NCBI GenBank assembly: GCA_020630875.1
Contig: JAHDIH010000003.1
Span: forward strand, 62,164 to 126,163
Source of the DNA: Deltaproteobacteria bacterium
Lineage (GTDB): Bacteria > Myxococcota_A > Polyangia > Haliangiales > Haliangiaceae
Length of the DNA stretch: 64,000 nucleotides
Direction: 5' to 3'
Position numbers and translations under genes: made by a program. A model generated the notes under the pieces. It was not told the origin of the DNA. It saw only the letters and a list, made by a program, of their open reading frames with translations, and searched no databases. The first letter of the stretch is position 1. Each line of letters begins with the position of its first letter. Positions 41,294-50,802 of this stretch are shown one piece after another.

Positions 41294-42268
41294 CTACCTC
41301 GTTTTGGCTGGTGCTTTTCCAGGGAATTTACGGTCTTTGGCCCCTTCTTCAGCGATATTTAACTCTTTTAACGTTCCACTTTTGTAAGAGAACAATTTTC
41401 CGTCAAACGTGCCAATGAGAAGCCGGCTGCTCGATTGATGCCATGCGGTAACACCAGAAGGGAACGCTCCGATTAATTTTGATTCTTTTATGGCATCGTT
41501 TTCGACAACAAACAGCTCCAACTTGTCGCCGCGTTTGACCAATAGATGCTTTTTGGCAAACCCCAAAACCTCGCCGTTGGTCAGGGCTGTCGCGGCTATC
41601 GGGGTCAGGGTTTGTCCGGAAAGTAGGTACCACGACTCTGATGTTGGTGTGGAATACCGTGCCAACGCCATACCGCTACCACCGTGCAACGTGACAGAAT
41701 CGATGCCTTTAAGTCCTCGTGGTGTTGTCAACGACTGCAATTTTGCCTTTTTCTGTCGGCGCTTTGTTTTCTTATAGATCGTTACACGCTTTATCGACCG
41801 ATTTCTAAGACTGACGTATAGGGTCCCGCTTGGATCTACCCACGCGGAGACAACGTTGCTTGGAAGCGTCGCGGCCTTGTTCCATTGACCTTCAACAAAA
41901 CGATAAACGTGACGACGGATGATCAAATATTGCTTGGAGCCACTAGAGACAATGGTGCGCCCTCTGTTGTAGATAAGTTCGCGTTGCCAAGCCCCTTCTG
42001 CTCCCAGAGAGAAAACTGGAGTTCTAGCAGCAACCGCAAGGGTTTTACCGTCAGCGATATAGAGCTGTCGACTCACCCTGGAAAGGCCGCCGGCATTGCT
42101 TCGCTTAAAAAACCCAGGGGAAGTCTCTGCGTAAAGCTGTCCTTTAGAGGAAAGCAGGATCGTGTTTCCACTTGGGTCTTCAGCGATAGCTGAGAAGTAA
42201 GGCGTTGCACTTGCCTGTAGCGAGATGAGAATGACGCTACAGAGAAGCCACAGCTGTCTACTTTTCAT
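41294..42268 (-). CDS. Predicted secreted protein, possible beta-propeller, unknown function
   Basis: A 324-aa protein starting MKSRQLWLLCSVILI, a signal peptide ending about residue 22 (ASATP). The mature part has repeated short beta motifs such as YVSLRNRSIKRVT, ILLSSKGQLY and LLIGTFDGKLFSY, spaced about 40-50 residues, as in a beta-propeller. No family is recognised. ATG at 42268 is chosen over the longer frame to 42379 because the longer frame overlaps the upstream lipoprotein and lacks a signal peptide. It overlaps that lipoprotein by 11 bp and is the last gene of a four-gene overlapping unit starting at 44040. Confidence 0.72.
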   Translation of the reverse strand: MKSRQLWLLCSVILISLQASATPYFSAIAEDPSGNTILLSSKGQLYAETSPGFFKRSNAGGLSRVSRQLYIADGKTLAVAARTPVFSLGAEGAWQRELIYNRGRTIVSSGSKQYLIIRRHVYRFVEGQWNKAATLPSNVVSAWVDPSGTLYVSLRNRSIKRVTIYKKTKRRQKKAKLQSLTTPRGLKGIDSVTLHGGSGMALARYSTPTSESWYLLSGQTLTPIAATALTNGEVLGFAKKHLLVKRGDKLELFVVENDAIKESKLIGAFPSGVTAWHQSSSRLLIGTFDGKLFSYKSGTLKELNIAEEGAKDRKFPGKAPAKTR

Positions 42269-42530
42269 TGGCTGCCCCGAACCCTGGGCAGGTTGCAATA
42301 GACTCCGATGTTTTCTTTGCAGGATCCAACACGCACGCCACAGACTCTTTAGACACTGTGCTGATGCACTTTCGTACATGCGTATCGATCTCCGACTCCT
42401 TGTCGCGATTTGTCGACAACCCTTCTAGGCCTCGAATTTTGATGAACGCTTTTCTACAATCTTCTTTCGATGGTCCGTCGCAACCGATAGCTGAGATTAG
42501 AAGTACTACTACAAATAATTTTTTCACCAT
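42258..42530 (-). CDS. Small predicted lipoprotein, unknown function
   Basis: A 90-aa protein with a lipoprotein signal peptide ending AIGC (Cys17). The mature part contains five further cysteines in a helical, charged sequence (EDCRKAFIKIRG, VRKCISTVSK, SVACVLD). The cysteine spacing could give two disulfides. No family is recognised. It overlaps the upstream nucleotidyltransferase by 7 bp and the downstream secreted protein by 11 bp, so it belongs to one translated unit. Confidence 0.75.
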   Translation of the reverse strand: MVKKLFVVVLLISAIGCDGPSKEDCRKAFIKIRGLEGLSTNRDKESEIDTHVRKCISTVSKESVACVLDPAKKTSESIATCPGFGAANEK

Positions 42531-43318
42531 GGTTCAGTCTCTTTTCCTAACATACTTTCTGCTCGCTGCAGATCTTGCGAAGTATCGATTTCACGCCAAC
42601 TGCCCTCGATAACGATAGGCTCCAACCGAACGTTGCGATCGATTAAATGCTGCAAATAATCGGAGAGGTATGCGTTTTGAAATGTCTTGGCGCGAACGAA
42701 GGGCTTTTCTTGATCTTCATACCGAGCCACCAGTGCGTGCAGTTCGTTTCGAAAGAAGTCAGCAGCGGAAGCCGACATTTTCATCAATCCAATGTATTCA
42801 CCAGACGCATCTTCCACGGAGACGGCGCCCTTCCCCACTAAGCTCAACGCACCATCTTCGTAGGCCGCAACTTCGGCTTCTTCAAGTGGGTGTTCTGTCC
42901 GACCTTCGTAGATACTTCGAAAATCTTTGTCGCAAATCAGTCCGTAGTCGGCTTTGCTCTCCGCGGCAACTTTTGCCACGGCATGGGTAAAAATAATGTC
43001 TGAGTAGGAAATCAGTACTTCCCCCGTGATAAAATCTACGGCTTTATAGAGAGAAAGTAACACGTTGTTACTCTTGAAATCGTCGTTGCTAACAAACTCG
43101 ATGGGAAGTGGAGAACGATCAACAATCGAGTCGAGACACTCTTTCAAGTAGCCTCGAATGATTACCACTTTCGTAACTCCAGCTTTTGCAAACGCATCAA
43201 GTTGACGCTCCAAAATACTTCGTCCCAACACAGGAACTAGGCACTTGGGCCGATTGTCGGTGTAGGGATGCAGTCTTCTGCCCATCCCGGCAGCTATGAT
43301 GATCGCTGTTAATTCCAT
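42524..43318 (-). CDS. Sugar/choline-phosphate-type nucleotidyltransferase
   Basis: A 264-aa protein of the NTP_transferase family. The pyrophosphorylase signature IIIAAGMGRRLHPYTDNRPK is at the N-terminus with RPKCLVPV, and the metal-binding Asp follows in ISYSDIIF. SDYLQHLID and GSWREIDTSQDLQRAE at the C-terminus resemble LicC/PntC-like or inositol-phosphate cytidylyltransferases. It likely makes a CDP-activated head group. The next gene is a CDP-alcohol phosphotransferase whose stop overlaps this start by one base (TAATG), which supports a two-step head-group pathway. The substrate (choline, aminoethylphosphonate, inositol or other) is not decided by sequence. Confidence 0.88.
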   Translation of the reverse strand: MELTAIIIAAGMGRRLHPYTDNRPKCLVPVLGRSILERQLDAFAKAGVTKVVIIRGYLKECLDSIVDRSPLPIEFVSNDDFKSNNVLLSLYKAVDFITGEVLISYSDIIFTHAVAKVAAESKADYGLICDKDFRSIYEGRTEHPLEEAEVAAYEDGALSLVGKGAVSVEDASGEYIGLMKMSASAADFFRNELHALVARYEDQEKPFVRAKTFQNAYLSDYLQHLIDRNVRLEPIVIEGSWREIDTSQDLQRAESMLGKETEPW

Positions 43319-44040
43319 TACATTTTACTTTCGAACCTACCAAGTTTGAAAAATACGATGGCGTAGGTTCTTAGGAAATATAGCGCATGAATCGACGCGA
43401 AGGCCCATAAAAACCAATCCATTCGATTCAAGAGCGCAGCGATCCAAATGTATTGGGGATAGTGGACGAAAATTCTACCAATCCAGTTGAGAAGCCAAAC
43501 TATCAGTTGAATCGGTCCCCTTTTGTTTGGTGACGGGGGAGTTTCTGCTTTTGGACCGGTGTACTCCGGTCGACGTGTGAACGACGTTAAAGCCATGCCT
43601 GCGGACAAGGCAAGAAGACCAAAGAGTCCGACGAGCAAATACCTGTCATCGGCAGCCTCGAATGCGACTCGAATCGAAACCGCCACCATTAGCATCATTG
43701 CCTTAATCTCATCCATCAAAAAGTCTAAGTGATGACCGATGGGGGATCCTTTTCCTCGAGCCCGTGCGAGCTGGCCGTCTGCACAGTCGAGAATGAAAGA
43801 AAGCTCAAAAATGATCGCAAACATCACCAACCAGAAATAGCTCGGCAAAAACGCCAGAATTACCGCAGCGATCGCACAAACCAGGAAAGATAAGAACGTA
43901 ATTTGATTGGGGGAGATCCTTGTATTCTTAACCAACACGACCACCACCGCCGCCGGTGGGCGGCAAAGAAACTCAGTGAACCAGTTGATATCATTGTTTT
44001 TCTTCGTCGACTGATAAATGTTTCGTATGGCAGCTAACAC
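43318..44040 (-). CDS. CDP-alcohol phosphatidyltransferase family membrane protein
   Basis: A 240-aa integral membrane protein. The complete CDP-alcohol phosphotransferase motif D-x2-DG-x2-AR-x8-G-x3-D-x3-D is seen as D85, D88-G89, A92-R93, G102, D106 and D110. About six helices are expected. It would condense a CDP-linked head group, or a CDP-lipid, with an alcohol. The N-terminal NWFTEFLCRPP resembles soluble-substrate members of the family. It is the first gene of the overlapping minus-strand unit and divergent from the SIR2/TPR gene. Confidence 0.92.
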   Translation of the reverse strand: MLAAIRNIYQSTKKNNDINWFTEFLCRPPAAVVVVLVKNTRISPNQITFLSFLVCAIAAVILAFLPSYFWLVMFAIIFELSFILDCADGQLARARGKGSPIGHHLDFLMDEIKAMMLMVAVSIRVAFEAADDRYLLVGLFGLLALSAGMALTSFTRRPEYTGPKAETPPSPNKRGPIQLIVWLLNWIGRIFVHYPQYIWIAALLNRMDWFLWAFASIHALYFLRTYAIVFFKLGRFESKM

Positions 44041-44222
44041 AGCTGCAGGTCTACCTCAGAAACGTAAGTGTTTGATAGTGAGAATAAAATTCAGTCACAA
44101 AATGAATCCCCTTGAGTTTAGGTGACGATGTAGGTAAGTTGCGCCTGTCTTGGCGCTGAATGGTCAGAGCGGGATTGAGAACAATTTTTTACAACATATT
44201 AGAAGAAAAGGAGGGGTTTAGG

Positions 44223-47200
44223 ATGCTTGAGCACACGATCCCAGAATCACTTGTCGACAAAATTAAAAACGGAAAAGTCGTTTTAGTTGTCGGAGCCGGC
44301 CTCGGAATTGCAACTTGGAAGAACGTTCTAGAAAAAATGAACGAACATCTCGCTAAAAGAGATGAACCTGGAGACGCGGAGGCTAGCAAAGACGTTGGCA
44401 AACTTCTAACCAAAGGAGCATTTGCTCCTGCCACCAGCTTTCTGGGCCGAGTTCTTGGCCAAGAGACCTGCGACAGTATTATTCGCGAGCATTGGAGCAA
44501 CGTCACCGAGATGCCGGAAGTAGCCTCCGCACTGGGTAAACTACCAATTCGAACCACCTGGACGACGTTCCCAGGAGACTTGCTAACGGAAGCCTTGAGA
44601 AAAGGCGCAGACGCCAGTTGGCCCGATATCCAAGTCTTCACCTACGCAGACGTCGATAAGATTACTTCCAGCGGACGCAATCTCGTCAAGATTCTTGGAG
44701 GACTCGACAATTACGTCGTTACGCCACAGTCCATCAGGCGCGTGATGTCCGGCGCTGAAACGTTTAAGAACTATGCCAGAGAGCACTATCACGACACCAC
44801 CCTCCTCTTGGTGGGCTTCCGCCACGGAGACCCGGATCTTACGGCCGTTCTCGACCGAATCTTCGGGCAATTCCCATTGCCGACCTCAAATCACTACCTC
44901 GTGGCTTCTGGTATTGGTCCGGTTGCTAAAAGTGAGCTCGAATCCGAGCATCACATTGAAGTGATTAATCTCGAAGGCAAAGGGGCCGATCAAACGGCGC
45001 AAGAAGCTTTCATTGGTTTCATCGAAGACCTGGTTTCGAAATGCGACGGGGCAGGAATCAACGACGAAGTACCAGATGCTTCGGATACGGAGGGCTGGCT
45101 GGACTGGCTCGCTCGCAATCCTGGTGATGCAACGGCGCTGAACGCGCTATCAACAATTACGGAACAAGCGCTCGCAGACAAAAACTGGGACACCGCTATC
45201 GCTTCGCTACTAGGTCGCCTAGAGCATGCCACCGATCAGCGCGGGAGCCTATGGCTCGAGCTCGCGGATGCCTACGAAGGAGCTGACGAAACAGAGAACG
45301 CTTTCGAAGCACTAACTGCGGCAATCGATGAAGATCCAACCCAAACCCATTTGCTGGACCGAGCAGAGAAACTCGCAGACCAAGGACAACTCTGGACGGA
45401 TCTTATCGCGGACATCTCAGAGATCGCTTCAGGAGTGAAGAACAAGAACATCGCGTCGGTGTATTGGAGCTACGTTGGCGACTGGTACGGACGCTACGGC
45501 GACCGACCAGACTACGCGGCATCATCGCTAAAACAAGCCCTGCGACTCGATCCAGACAACCATAAAGCCAACACCCTACTGGCAGACAGCCTCCGCAAAG
45601 TGGGACGTTGGGTAGAACTGGCAGACCATTGGGAGTCCATGGCAGGTAAGGCCTCAACCGACGATCAAAAAGTCGACTTGTACCTTTCTTTAGGCGAACT
45701 CTACGAAGGACAACTAGCGAGCACGCCGAAGGCTGCCGAAGCTTACGAAAATGCTGCAAAATTTGACAGCGGAGAAGACTCCCTTGTGGCCCTCGAGCAC
45801 CTCTACAGAGGAAACGAAAGGTTCGGAAAGCTGCAAGACGTACTGAAAAGGCGTCTCGACATTATCGGAAAAGATGACAGCAGAGCTGTCGCAATTAACA
45901 AAGAGATCGCGGCATTGGCGTCAGGCCAAACTAAAAATCCTGGTGATGCCATCCAATCGCAAGAAGCTGTACTCAGTTCCAATCCTGAGGACATCGGAGC
46001 GCTGAAGCAGCTGGAACAGCTGTACGACAACTCTGGAGATACTTCCGGATACATCAGCACTCTTGAAAGAATTGCTTCAGCAGAAACAGGAGAAAAACGG
46101 ATTGCGGCGTTGCGGAAACTAGGTGCAGAACTGGAAGCATCCGAACGAATCGAAGAGTCTATCGAGCGCTACAAAGAAATTCTAGACACCAAGTCGGATG
46201 ACGTAATCGCTTTTTCTCAAATCGAAAGACTGCTTCGCGAGAAGAAGAAATGGTACGATCTCGTTGAGGTCTACGAACAACACATCTCCGTGGCCGACGC
46301 GTCTGAGAAATTAGATCTTCATAAGCAAGTTGCTGAGCTCTACGAAAACGAGCTAGACGACCCTCATCGCGCGATCGAGTTTCACCTCAATGTGGTGGGC
46401 GAAAGATCGAACGACAAAGAATCCATCGAAGCACTGGGACGACTCTACGAACGAACAGAAAGTTGGGAACGTGCCGCAGAAACGCTATCGCAAGCGGCAA
46501 CGTTCGCGAGCGGAACTCCTAACGAAGCTCTTTATTGGGGCAAAGCTGGGATTTCTGCAAGAAATGCTTCAGCCAAAGAAGAAGCTAGAGTTTATCTGGA
46601 AAAGGCACTGGCGCTTGCACCCAGAAACTTGGAAGCGGCCCGAGCCCTTGCTGATTTGCATATCGAAGAGAAAAACTGGGCAAGTGCCATACAGACGTAC
46701 GTACGTTGTGCAGAGTCCATCGACAATACGGTAGAACGAACGGCCCTTCTAAACGACGCCGCCGAACTAGCCTCGACCGAATTAATTGATGAAGCACAAG
46801 CTTTAGAACTACGATTGCGCATCCTGGAACGAGATCCTGAAAACCTTGAAGCAGGACAGCTCGTTGCACCTCAGCTTCAAAAGGCAGGACGACTCAAAGA
46901 AGCATTGCCGATTCTTGAAATGCTTGCACGCAAAGAGACAGACGACCGCTTAGAACGATCGCGTCTTTACGCGAGTCTCGGTGCTACCGAACAAAGTATC
47001 GGAACCTTGGACCGAGCTGCCGCCTTCTTCCGGAAAGCGGTGGAGGCAGATCTAGACAACCTAGATGCGGCTGTGGGACTTGCCGACTGTACTTTGAAAC
47101 GAGCGGAAAACGCCAAAAGCGAAGAGCTCTATCGCGAGGCAGACAAGTCGTACAGACAAGTTCTTGCTCGACATCGAGGCGCCTTACCTGAGAGCACGGT

Positions 47201-49031
47201 AGCTGGCATTTGGTTTAATCTCGGCGAAATCTCTACTGCCACAGGCGATAAGAGAAAAGCAGAGAGTTCCTACCGGCGAGCACTCGAACTGGACTCCCAC
47301 CACCTTCCGACAATCGATGCGTTGGTAGCGGTGGCATCAGAGAAAGGCGACTGGAAAACCGTCATTGATGCAAAGCGTGAGCTTTTGGAAACCCAACAAG
47401 ACGAAGCGAAAGCAGACACCTACGAAGCCATCGGCGATCTCTACGCCAAGAAACTTAACGACCCAGTCAGTGCTCTGAGTGCCTATCAAGAGGCCAAGAA
47501 ACATCACTCGAAGTCTAGAGTTCTTCTGCACAAACTACTCGACATTTACCAAGGTCAGAAGCAATGGCGAAGGGCCGTCGAAGTAATCGCTGAGCTGGCT
47601 ATGCACGCGGACAGCAAGGAACACTCCGCCAAGTACAACTATACAGCAGCGGTAATCGCACGAGACAAACTCAACGACCGCGACTTGGCCGTCGAGCAGT
47701 TCAACTTGTGCCTCGACAACGAACACGACCATGACAAAGCTCTCGCTGGAATAGATGGAGTGTTGTCTTCTTCTGGAGACTACAGGCAACTGGCTCGCTC
47801 CTACCGAAAAATGTTGAAGCGAATCGGCGACGAAGGGTCACCGGAAAGACTACTAGCTCTTTGGTCCAGACTGGGAGACATCTGTGCCAATCACCTAGAA
47901 GACAAAGATGCAGGAATCGCGGCGTACGAAGTAGCAGCGTCTCTTGCGCCACAAAACACAGAGCTTCACGAAACACTAGTGGAACTCTACTTGTCTTCTG
48001 GAGAAGAAAGACGAGACGACGCCATCGATGAACTGCAAGTTCTACTTAAGCAAAATCCGGACAGAGCGGAACTCTACAGAGCCCTTTCCAATCTCTACAG
48101 AGAAGCTGGTGAAGTAGACAAAGCATACTGTCTGGCTCAAGCATTGGCATTCCTCAACAGTGCCAACACCGAAGAAAAACAACTCATAGAGAAGTTTCAA
48201 GCAGAGTCGCTCAAAGTTGCGTCACGCAGATTGACAGAAGAGCTTTGGCAAAAGGCCATTCTTCATCAAGAAGAAGACCGTCACGTAAGTGCTGTCTTCG
48301 GCGCTATCGGGCAAACGCTTGCCAACTCAAGCGCTAAACCCGCGGCGGCTTACAATCTGTCTGCGCAAGACAAGTTGGAAGCTGGCAGCAGTAAGGTGTC
48401 TAAGCTAACGAACTATGCAAAAGAAGTTCTAGGTTTGGAAATTGGAGCTCAGCTTTTCGCCACAAGCGAAACCGAAGGTGAAATCAAGGTTGCTAATACC
48501 ACGGATGGTTCAAAGCTCTCTCCGTCATTGCTGCTCCCAGCAAGCTACACCAAAGCATTGCCTGAGCGAGAACTAGTCTTTCATCTGGCCAAGCGACTCA
48601 GTTACTTCCGAAAAGAGCGCTATGTAAACTATGCCCTACAAACGGTACCAACTCTTGAGGCCGCGTTCGAAGGCGCACTCGTAGCATCGGGAGCGAAAGA
48701 CGTTCCCACCGATGCGGCAGCCCAGTACGTAGGAAAGATTCAAGGACTGCCGCAAGCCATTCTCGACCAAGTTTGCGTGGTCGGTAAGCCCTTGAAGGAC
48801 GAGCTTGATGACGGACTTGTAACGAACTGGCAGTCCGCCACGGATTTGTCAGCCAACCGTATCGGACTCATTCTTTGCGACGACCTTGAGACAGCCGCAA
48901 AAGCAATTGCGGTTGAGAAAACCGGACTGTCAGGAATCTCAAAGAAAGACAGATTACGCGACCTGTTAGCGTATGCGGTGTCAGAAGAGTACTTCACCGT
49001 CCGACGCCATCTTGGTCTATCTGTAGAATAG
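44223..49031 (+). CDS. 1602-aa TPR protein with degenerate SIR2-like N-terminus and M48-like C-terminus
   Basis: ATG at 44223 has AAGGAGG 8 nt upstream and is preferred over 44160. Residues 20-280 match a SIR2-like fold: VVGAGLG at 22-28 and VGFRHGDPDL at 197-206. But the usual TTNYD motif reads TTWTTFPGD (111-119) and KLHG reads KILGG (156-160), so the catalytic Asn and His are missing. From about 300 to 1380 come many TPR-like helical hairpins. Around 1450-1460 ELVFHLAKRLSY sits where M48 peptidases have HELGH, and at 1535-1548 NWQSATDLSANRIG resembles their second-Glu region. Both enzymes therefore look inactive. I infer a large scaffold protein with a cytoplasmic location. Whether it belongs to a defence system is not shown. 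Confidence 0.85.
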   Translation: MLEHTIPESLVDKIKNGKVVLVVGAGLGIATWKNVLEKMNEHLAKRDEPGDAEASKDVGKLLTKGAFAPATSFLGRVLGQETCDSIIREHWSNVTEMPEVASALGKLPIRTTWTTFPGDLLTEALRKGADASWPDIQVFTYADVDKITSSGRNLVKILGGLDNYVVTPQSIRRVMSGAETFKNYAREHYHDTTLLLVGFRHGDPDLTAVLDRIFGQFPLPTSNHYLVASGIGPVAKSELESEHHIEVINLEGKGADQTAQEAFIGFIEDLVSKCDGAGINDEVPDASDTEGWLDWLARNPGDATALNALSTITEQALADKNWDTAIASLLGRLEHATDQRGSLWLELADAYEGADETENAFEALTAAIDEDPTQTHLLDRAEKLADQGQLWTDLIADISEIASGVKNKNIASVYWSYVGDWYGRYGDRPDYAASSLKQALRLDPDNHKANTLLADSLRKVGRWVELADHWESMAGKASTDDQKVDLYLSLGELYEGQLASTPKAAEAYENAAKFDSGEDSLVALEHLYRGNERFGKLQDVLKRRLDIIGKDDSRAVAINKEIAALASGQTKNPGDAIQSQEAVLSSNPEDIGALKQLEQLYDNSGDTSGYISTLERIASAETGEKRIAALRKLGAELEASERIEESIERYKEILDTKSDDVIAFSQIERLLREKKKWYDLVEVYEQHISVADASEKLDLHKQVAELYENELDDPHRAIEFHLNVVGERSNDKESIEALGRLYERTESWERAAETLSQAATFASGTPNEALYWGKAGISARNASAKEEARVYLEKALALAPRNLEAARALADLHIEEKNWASAIQTYVRCAESIDNTVERTALLNDAAELASTELIDEAQALELRLRILERDPENLEAGQLVAPQLQKAGRLKEALPILEMLARKETDDRLERSRLYASLGATEQSIGTLDRAAAFFRKAVEADLDNLDAAVGLADCTLKRAENAKSEELYREADKSYRQVLARHRGALPESTVAGIWFNLGEISTATGDKRKAESSYRRALELDSHHLPTIDALVAVASEKGDWKTVIDAKRELLETQQDEAKADTYEAIGDLYAKKLNDPVSALSAYQEAKKHHSKSRVLLHKLLDIYQGQKQWRRAVEVIAELAMHADSKEHSAKYNYTAAVIARDKLNDRDLAVEQFNLCLDNEHDHDKALAGIDGVLSSSGDYRQLARSYRKMLKRIGDEGSPERLLALWSRLGDICANHLEDKDAGIAAYEVAASLAPQNTELHETLVELYLSSGEERRDDAIDELQVLLKQNPDRAELYRALSNLYREAGEVDKAYCLAQALAFLNSANTEEKQLIEKFQAESLKVASRRLTEELWQKAILHQEEDRHVSAVFGAIGQTLANSSAKPAAAYNLSAQDKLEAGSSKVSKLTNYAKEVLGLEIGAQLFATSETEGEIKVANTTDGSKLSPSLLLPASYTKALPERELVFHLAKRLSYFRKERYVNYALQTVPTLEAAFEGALVASGAKDVPTDAAAQYVGKIQGLPQAILDQVCVVGKPLKDELDDGLVTNWQSATDLSANRIGLILCDDLETAAKAIAVEKTGLSGISKKDRLRDLLAYAVSEEYFTVRRHLGLSVE

Positions 49032-49046
49032 CACATAACTCGATCA

Positions 49047-49077
49047 TGACGGTCGTGGGGTTGTCCCATGGCCGTCA
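49047..49077 (+). terminator. Strong hairpin between the SIR2/TPR gene and the HEAT lipoprotein, no T tract
   Basis: Arms of 13 nt (starting TGACGG and ending CCGTCA, with two G-T pairs inside) enclose a 5-nt loop. It lies 16 bp after the stop of the large gene. No run of T follows, so it could be a rho-dependent or attenuating structure rather than a classic terminator. Confidence 0.5.
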
Positions 49078-49095
49078 GTTGGCTACACTTCGCGA

Positions 49096-50802
49096 ATGCT
49101 ACGCGTATTGCTTGCAACTGTCTTTCTTGCTGCTTGTAGTTCCGACGACAAAAACGTTGCGGGACCGTTAGTCCCACAACCTGTTCAGCCTGAAGGAATG
49201 GGTAAGACGGCCGACGAAAGACTACTTCTTGCGTTGCACGAACGGCTCGGACAAAACTGGTACAGTTTCATTTCAGACTGCGAAAAGCGATTGGAGAAAG
49301 ACCATCCGTTAAATGACAGGTCGCTAGCTTCCAAAATCCTTCTTCGCATCGACCCAAGTGGCGTGTTAGTAGACGCTTCAATCGACCGAACGAGCGGCAA
49401 CGATGACTTTGACAATGCAACGCTCGAAGTTGCCAAAGATATTCCCCTGATAAAGGTAGCTGCAGAGACACTATCCGATGATGGAACGGCGCGCGTGTAT
49501 TGGACCTTCGCACGCGACGAAAGAATGGCGAGTCCCAAACTTGCTGAAGTAAGGCGAACGCACCTGCCACTCACCCAAGCTGTAGAACAATTTGTAACCT
49601 TGGGACGATGGGACATCGCTGCGCAGAGGCTCCGCCATGACATGCTGCAAACTCAGGAGCCTACCCCGGAACAAACAAGTGCCACCGTACGCTTGTTGTC
49701 CGTTGCCCTAGAGAACTCTACTCGCTCTAAAGATAGAGGAGCTCGGGTCGCAGCGTTTCAAGCAATCCGTCCCCTTCCTGAGGTAGTAACGACACAGGGA
49801 CTACTTGAAGCACTAACCAAAGCAGAAGACTCAGAGGAAAAAGTCAGCATTATTTTGGCGCTCGAGCCCAAACAAGACGAAGAAGTTACCAAACGTCTTG
49901 AGTTAATGCTCGAAGAACCAGACACCACCGTCGCGAGCGCGGCTGCAGGAGTCTTAAGTCGAGGGGGCCACAAAAATTCCGTAGAAGCCTATCTCGCCAG
50001 AACAAAAACCGACCAAGGGAGACTTCTGATCATGCTACGGGAAAGTGCTGTGGCTGGATTTGATGACGACGTTACGAATATTGTGAGTTCTGCTACCGAA
50101 GCGGCGGCAACGCTCGGCTGTCAAGTGGCGGGAGCACGCTGGAATGCCAACATCAACATGGGCAAAGCTCTCGCTCATGGACTAAACAGCAAAAAGAAGT
50201 CTGTAAGACGAGCATGCGCCAAAGCGATCGCTGATGGAATCGTCGGCAGAAAAAGCAAAGCGCTTTACTGGAAAGTCATGGAGAAGATGAAAACGAAAGA
50301 TGCGACTTTCAAGGCGCACTTGATCGTTGGGGCTGCGGTGTTAGCTCCATCAAAATTCAAAGATATTAGTTATCTTTCTCGCAAAGACAGCAAGAGCCCA
50401 GAACTAATGCGAGCATGGATGCGAGCCTCTTCTATCGCAAAGTTCGCGCATGCAAGCAAACTGAAAAATGCCGCGGCGGGTACAGATGACGTACTCTCTG
50501 CGACGGCGTTCGAATTAGCGAAAGACTCTAACGTTGATTTGACCGAACAAGCGAAGTCGGTGACGGCTTCGAGTCCCAAAAGCAAAATTCTCCCCGCCGC
50601 CCATTTCTTTGAGGAAACAAAATGTTTGGAATTTTTTAGAACGGCCGTAGACCACGACGTAAGAGAAGCGGGATTCCGCTGTTGGGTCCACAAGAGAGGC
50701 CAACAGGCCTCTGCATCTGACGTCATGCAGTACGTAATGCGAGCTCAAACTGAAAAAGACCGCATCCTATTCGCATCGGTTTGGCTATCTTCATCGAAAT
50801 AG
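49096..50802 (+). CDS. Lipoprotein with TonB C-terminal-like domain and HEAT-like repeats
   Basis: A 568-aa protein with a short signal peptide and lipobox LAAC (Cys14). Residues 40-135 resemble the TonB C-terminal domain: ILLRIDPSGVLVDASIDRTS, then GNDDFDNATLEVAKDIP. The rest (150-560) is helical with HEAT-like repeats (AAAGVLSRGGHKNS, VRRACAKAIADGI). The TonB-like module may bind an envelope partner, while HEAT repeats mediate protein contacts. It follows the SIR2/TPR gene by 64 bp, with a hairpin between them. Its stop lies inside the next gene's first codons. Confidence 0.85.
   Translation: MLRVLLATVFLAACSSDDKNVAGPLVPQPVQPEGMGKTADERLLLALHERLGQNWYSFISDCEKRLEKDHPLNDRSLASKILLRIDPSGVLVDASIDRTSGNDDFDNATLEVAKDIPLIKVAAETLSDDGTARVYWTFARDERMASPKLAEVRRTHLPLTQAVEQFVTLGRWDIAAQRLRHDMLQTQEPTPEQTSATVRLLSVALENSTRSKDRGARVAAFQAIRPLPEVVTTQGLLEALTKAEDSEEKVSIILALEPKQDEEVTKRLELMLEEPDTTVASAAAGVLSRGGHKNSVEAYLARTKTDQGRLLIMLRESAVAGFDDDVTNIVSSATEAAATLGCQVAGARWNANINMGKALAHGLNSKKKSVRRACAKAIADGIVGRKSKALYWKVMEKMKTKDATFKAHLIVGAAVLAPSKFKDISYLSRKDSKSPELMRAWMRASSIAKFAHASKLKNAAAGTDDVLSATAFELAKDSNVDLTEQAKSVTASSPKSKILPAAHFFEETKCLEFFRTAVDHDVREAGFRCWVHKRGQQASASDVMQYVMRAQTEKDRILFASVWLSSSK

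Noticed and set aside
44174..44205. TTGAGA with TATTAG at 16-bp spacing before the SIR2/TPR gene
   Set aside because: The -10-like box sits only a few bases before the Shine-Dalgarno, so the transcript would start inside it.
44160..44222. Longer start for the SIR2/TPR gene
   Set aside because: The Shine-Dalgarno AAGGAGG lies inside the extension and points to the ATG at 44223.
44223..49031. Calling this gene a SIR2 antiphage effector
   Set aside because: The catalytic Asn and His positions are not kept, and no partner of known defence systems is adjacent.
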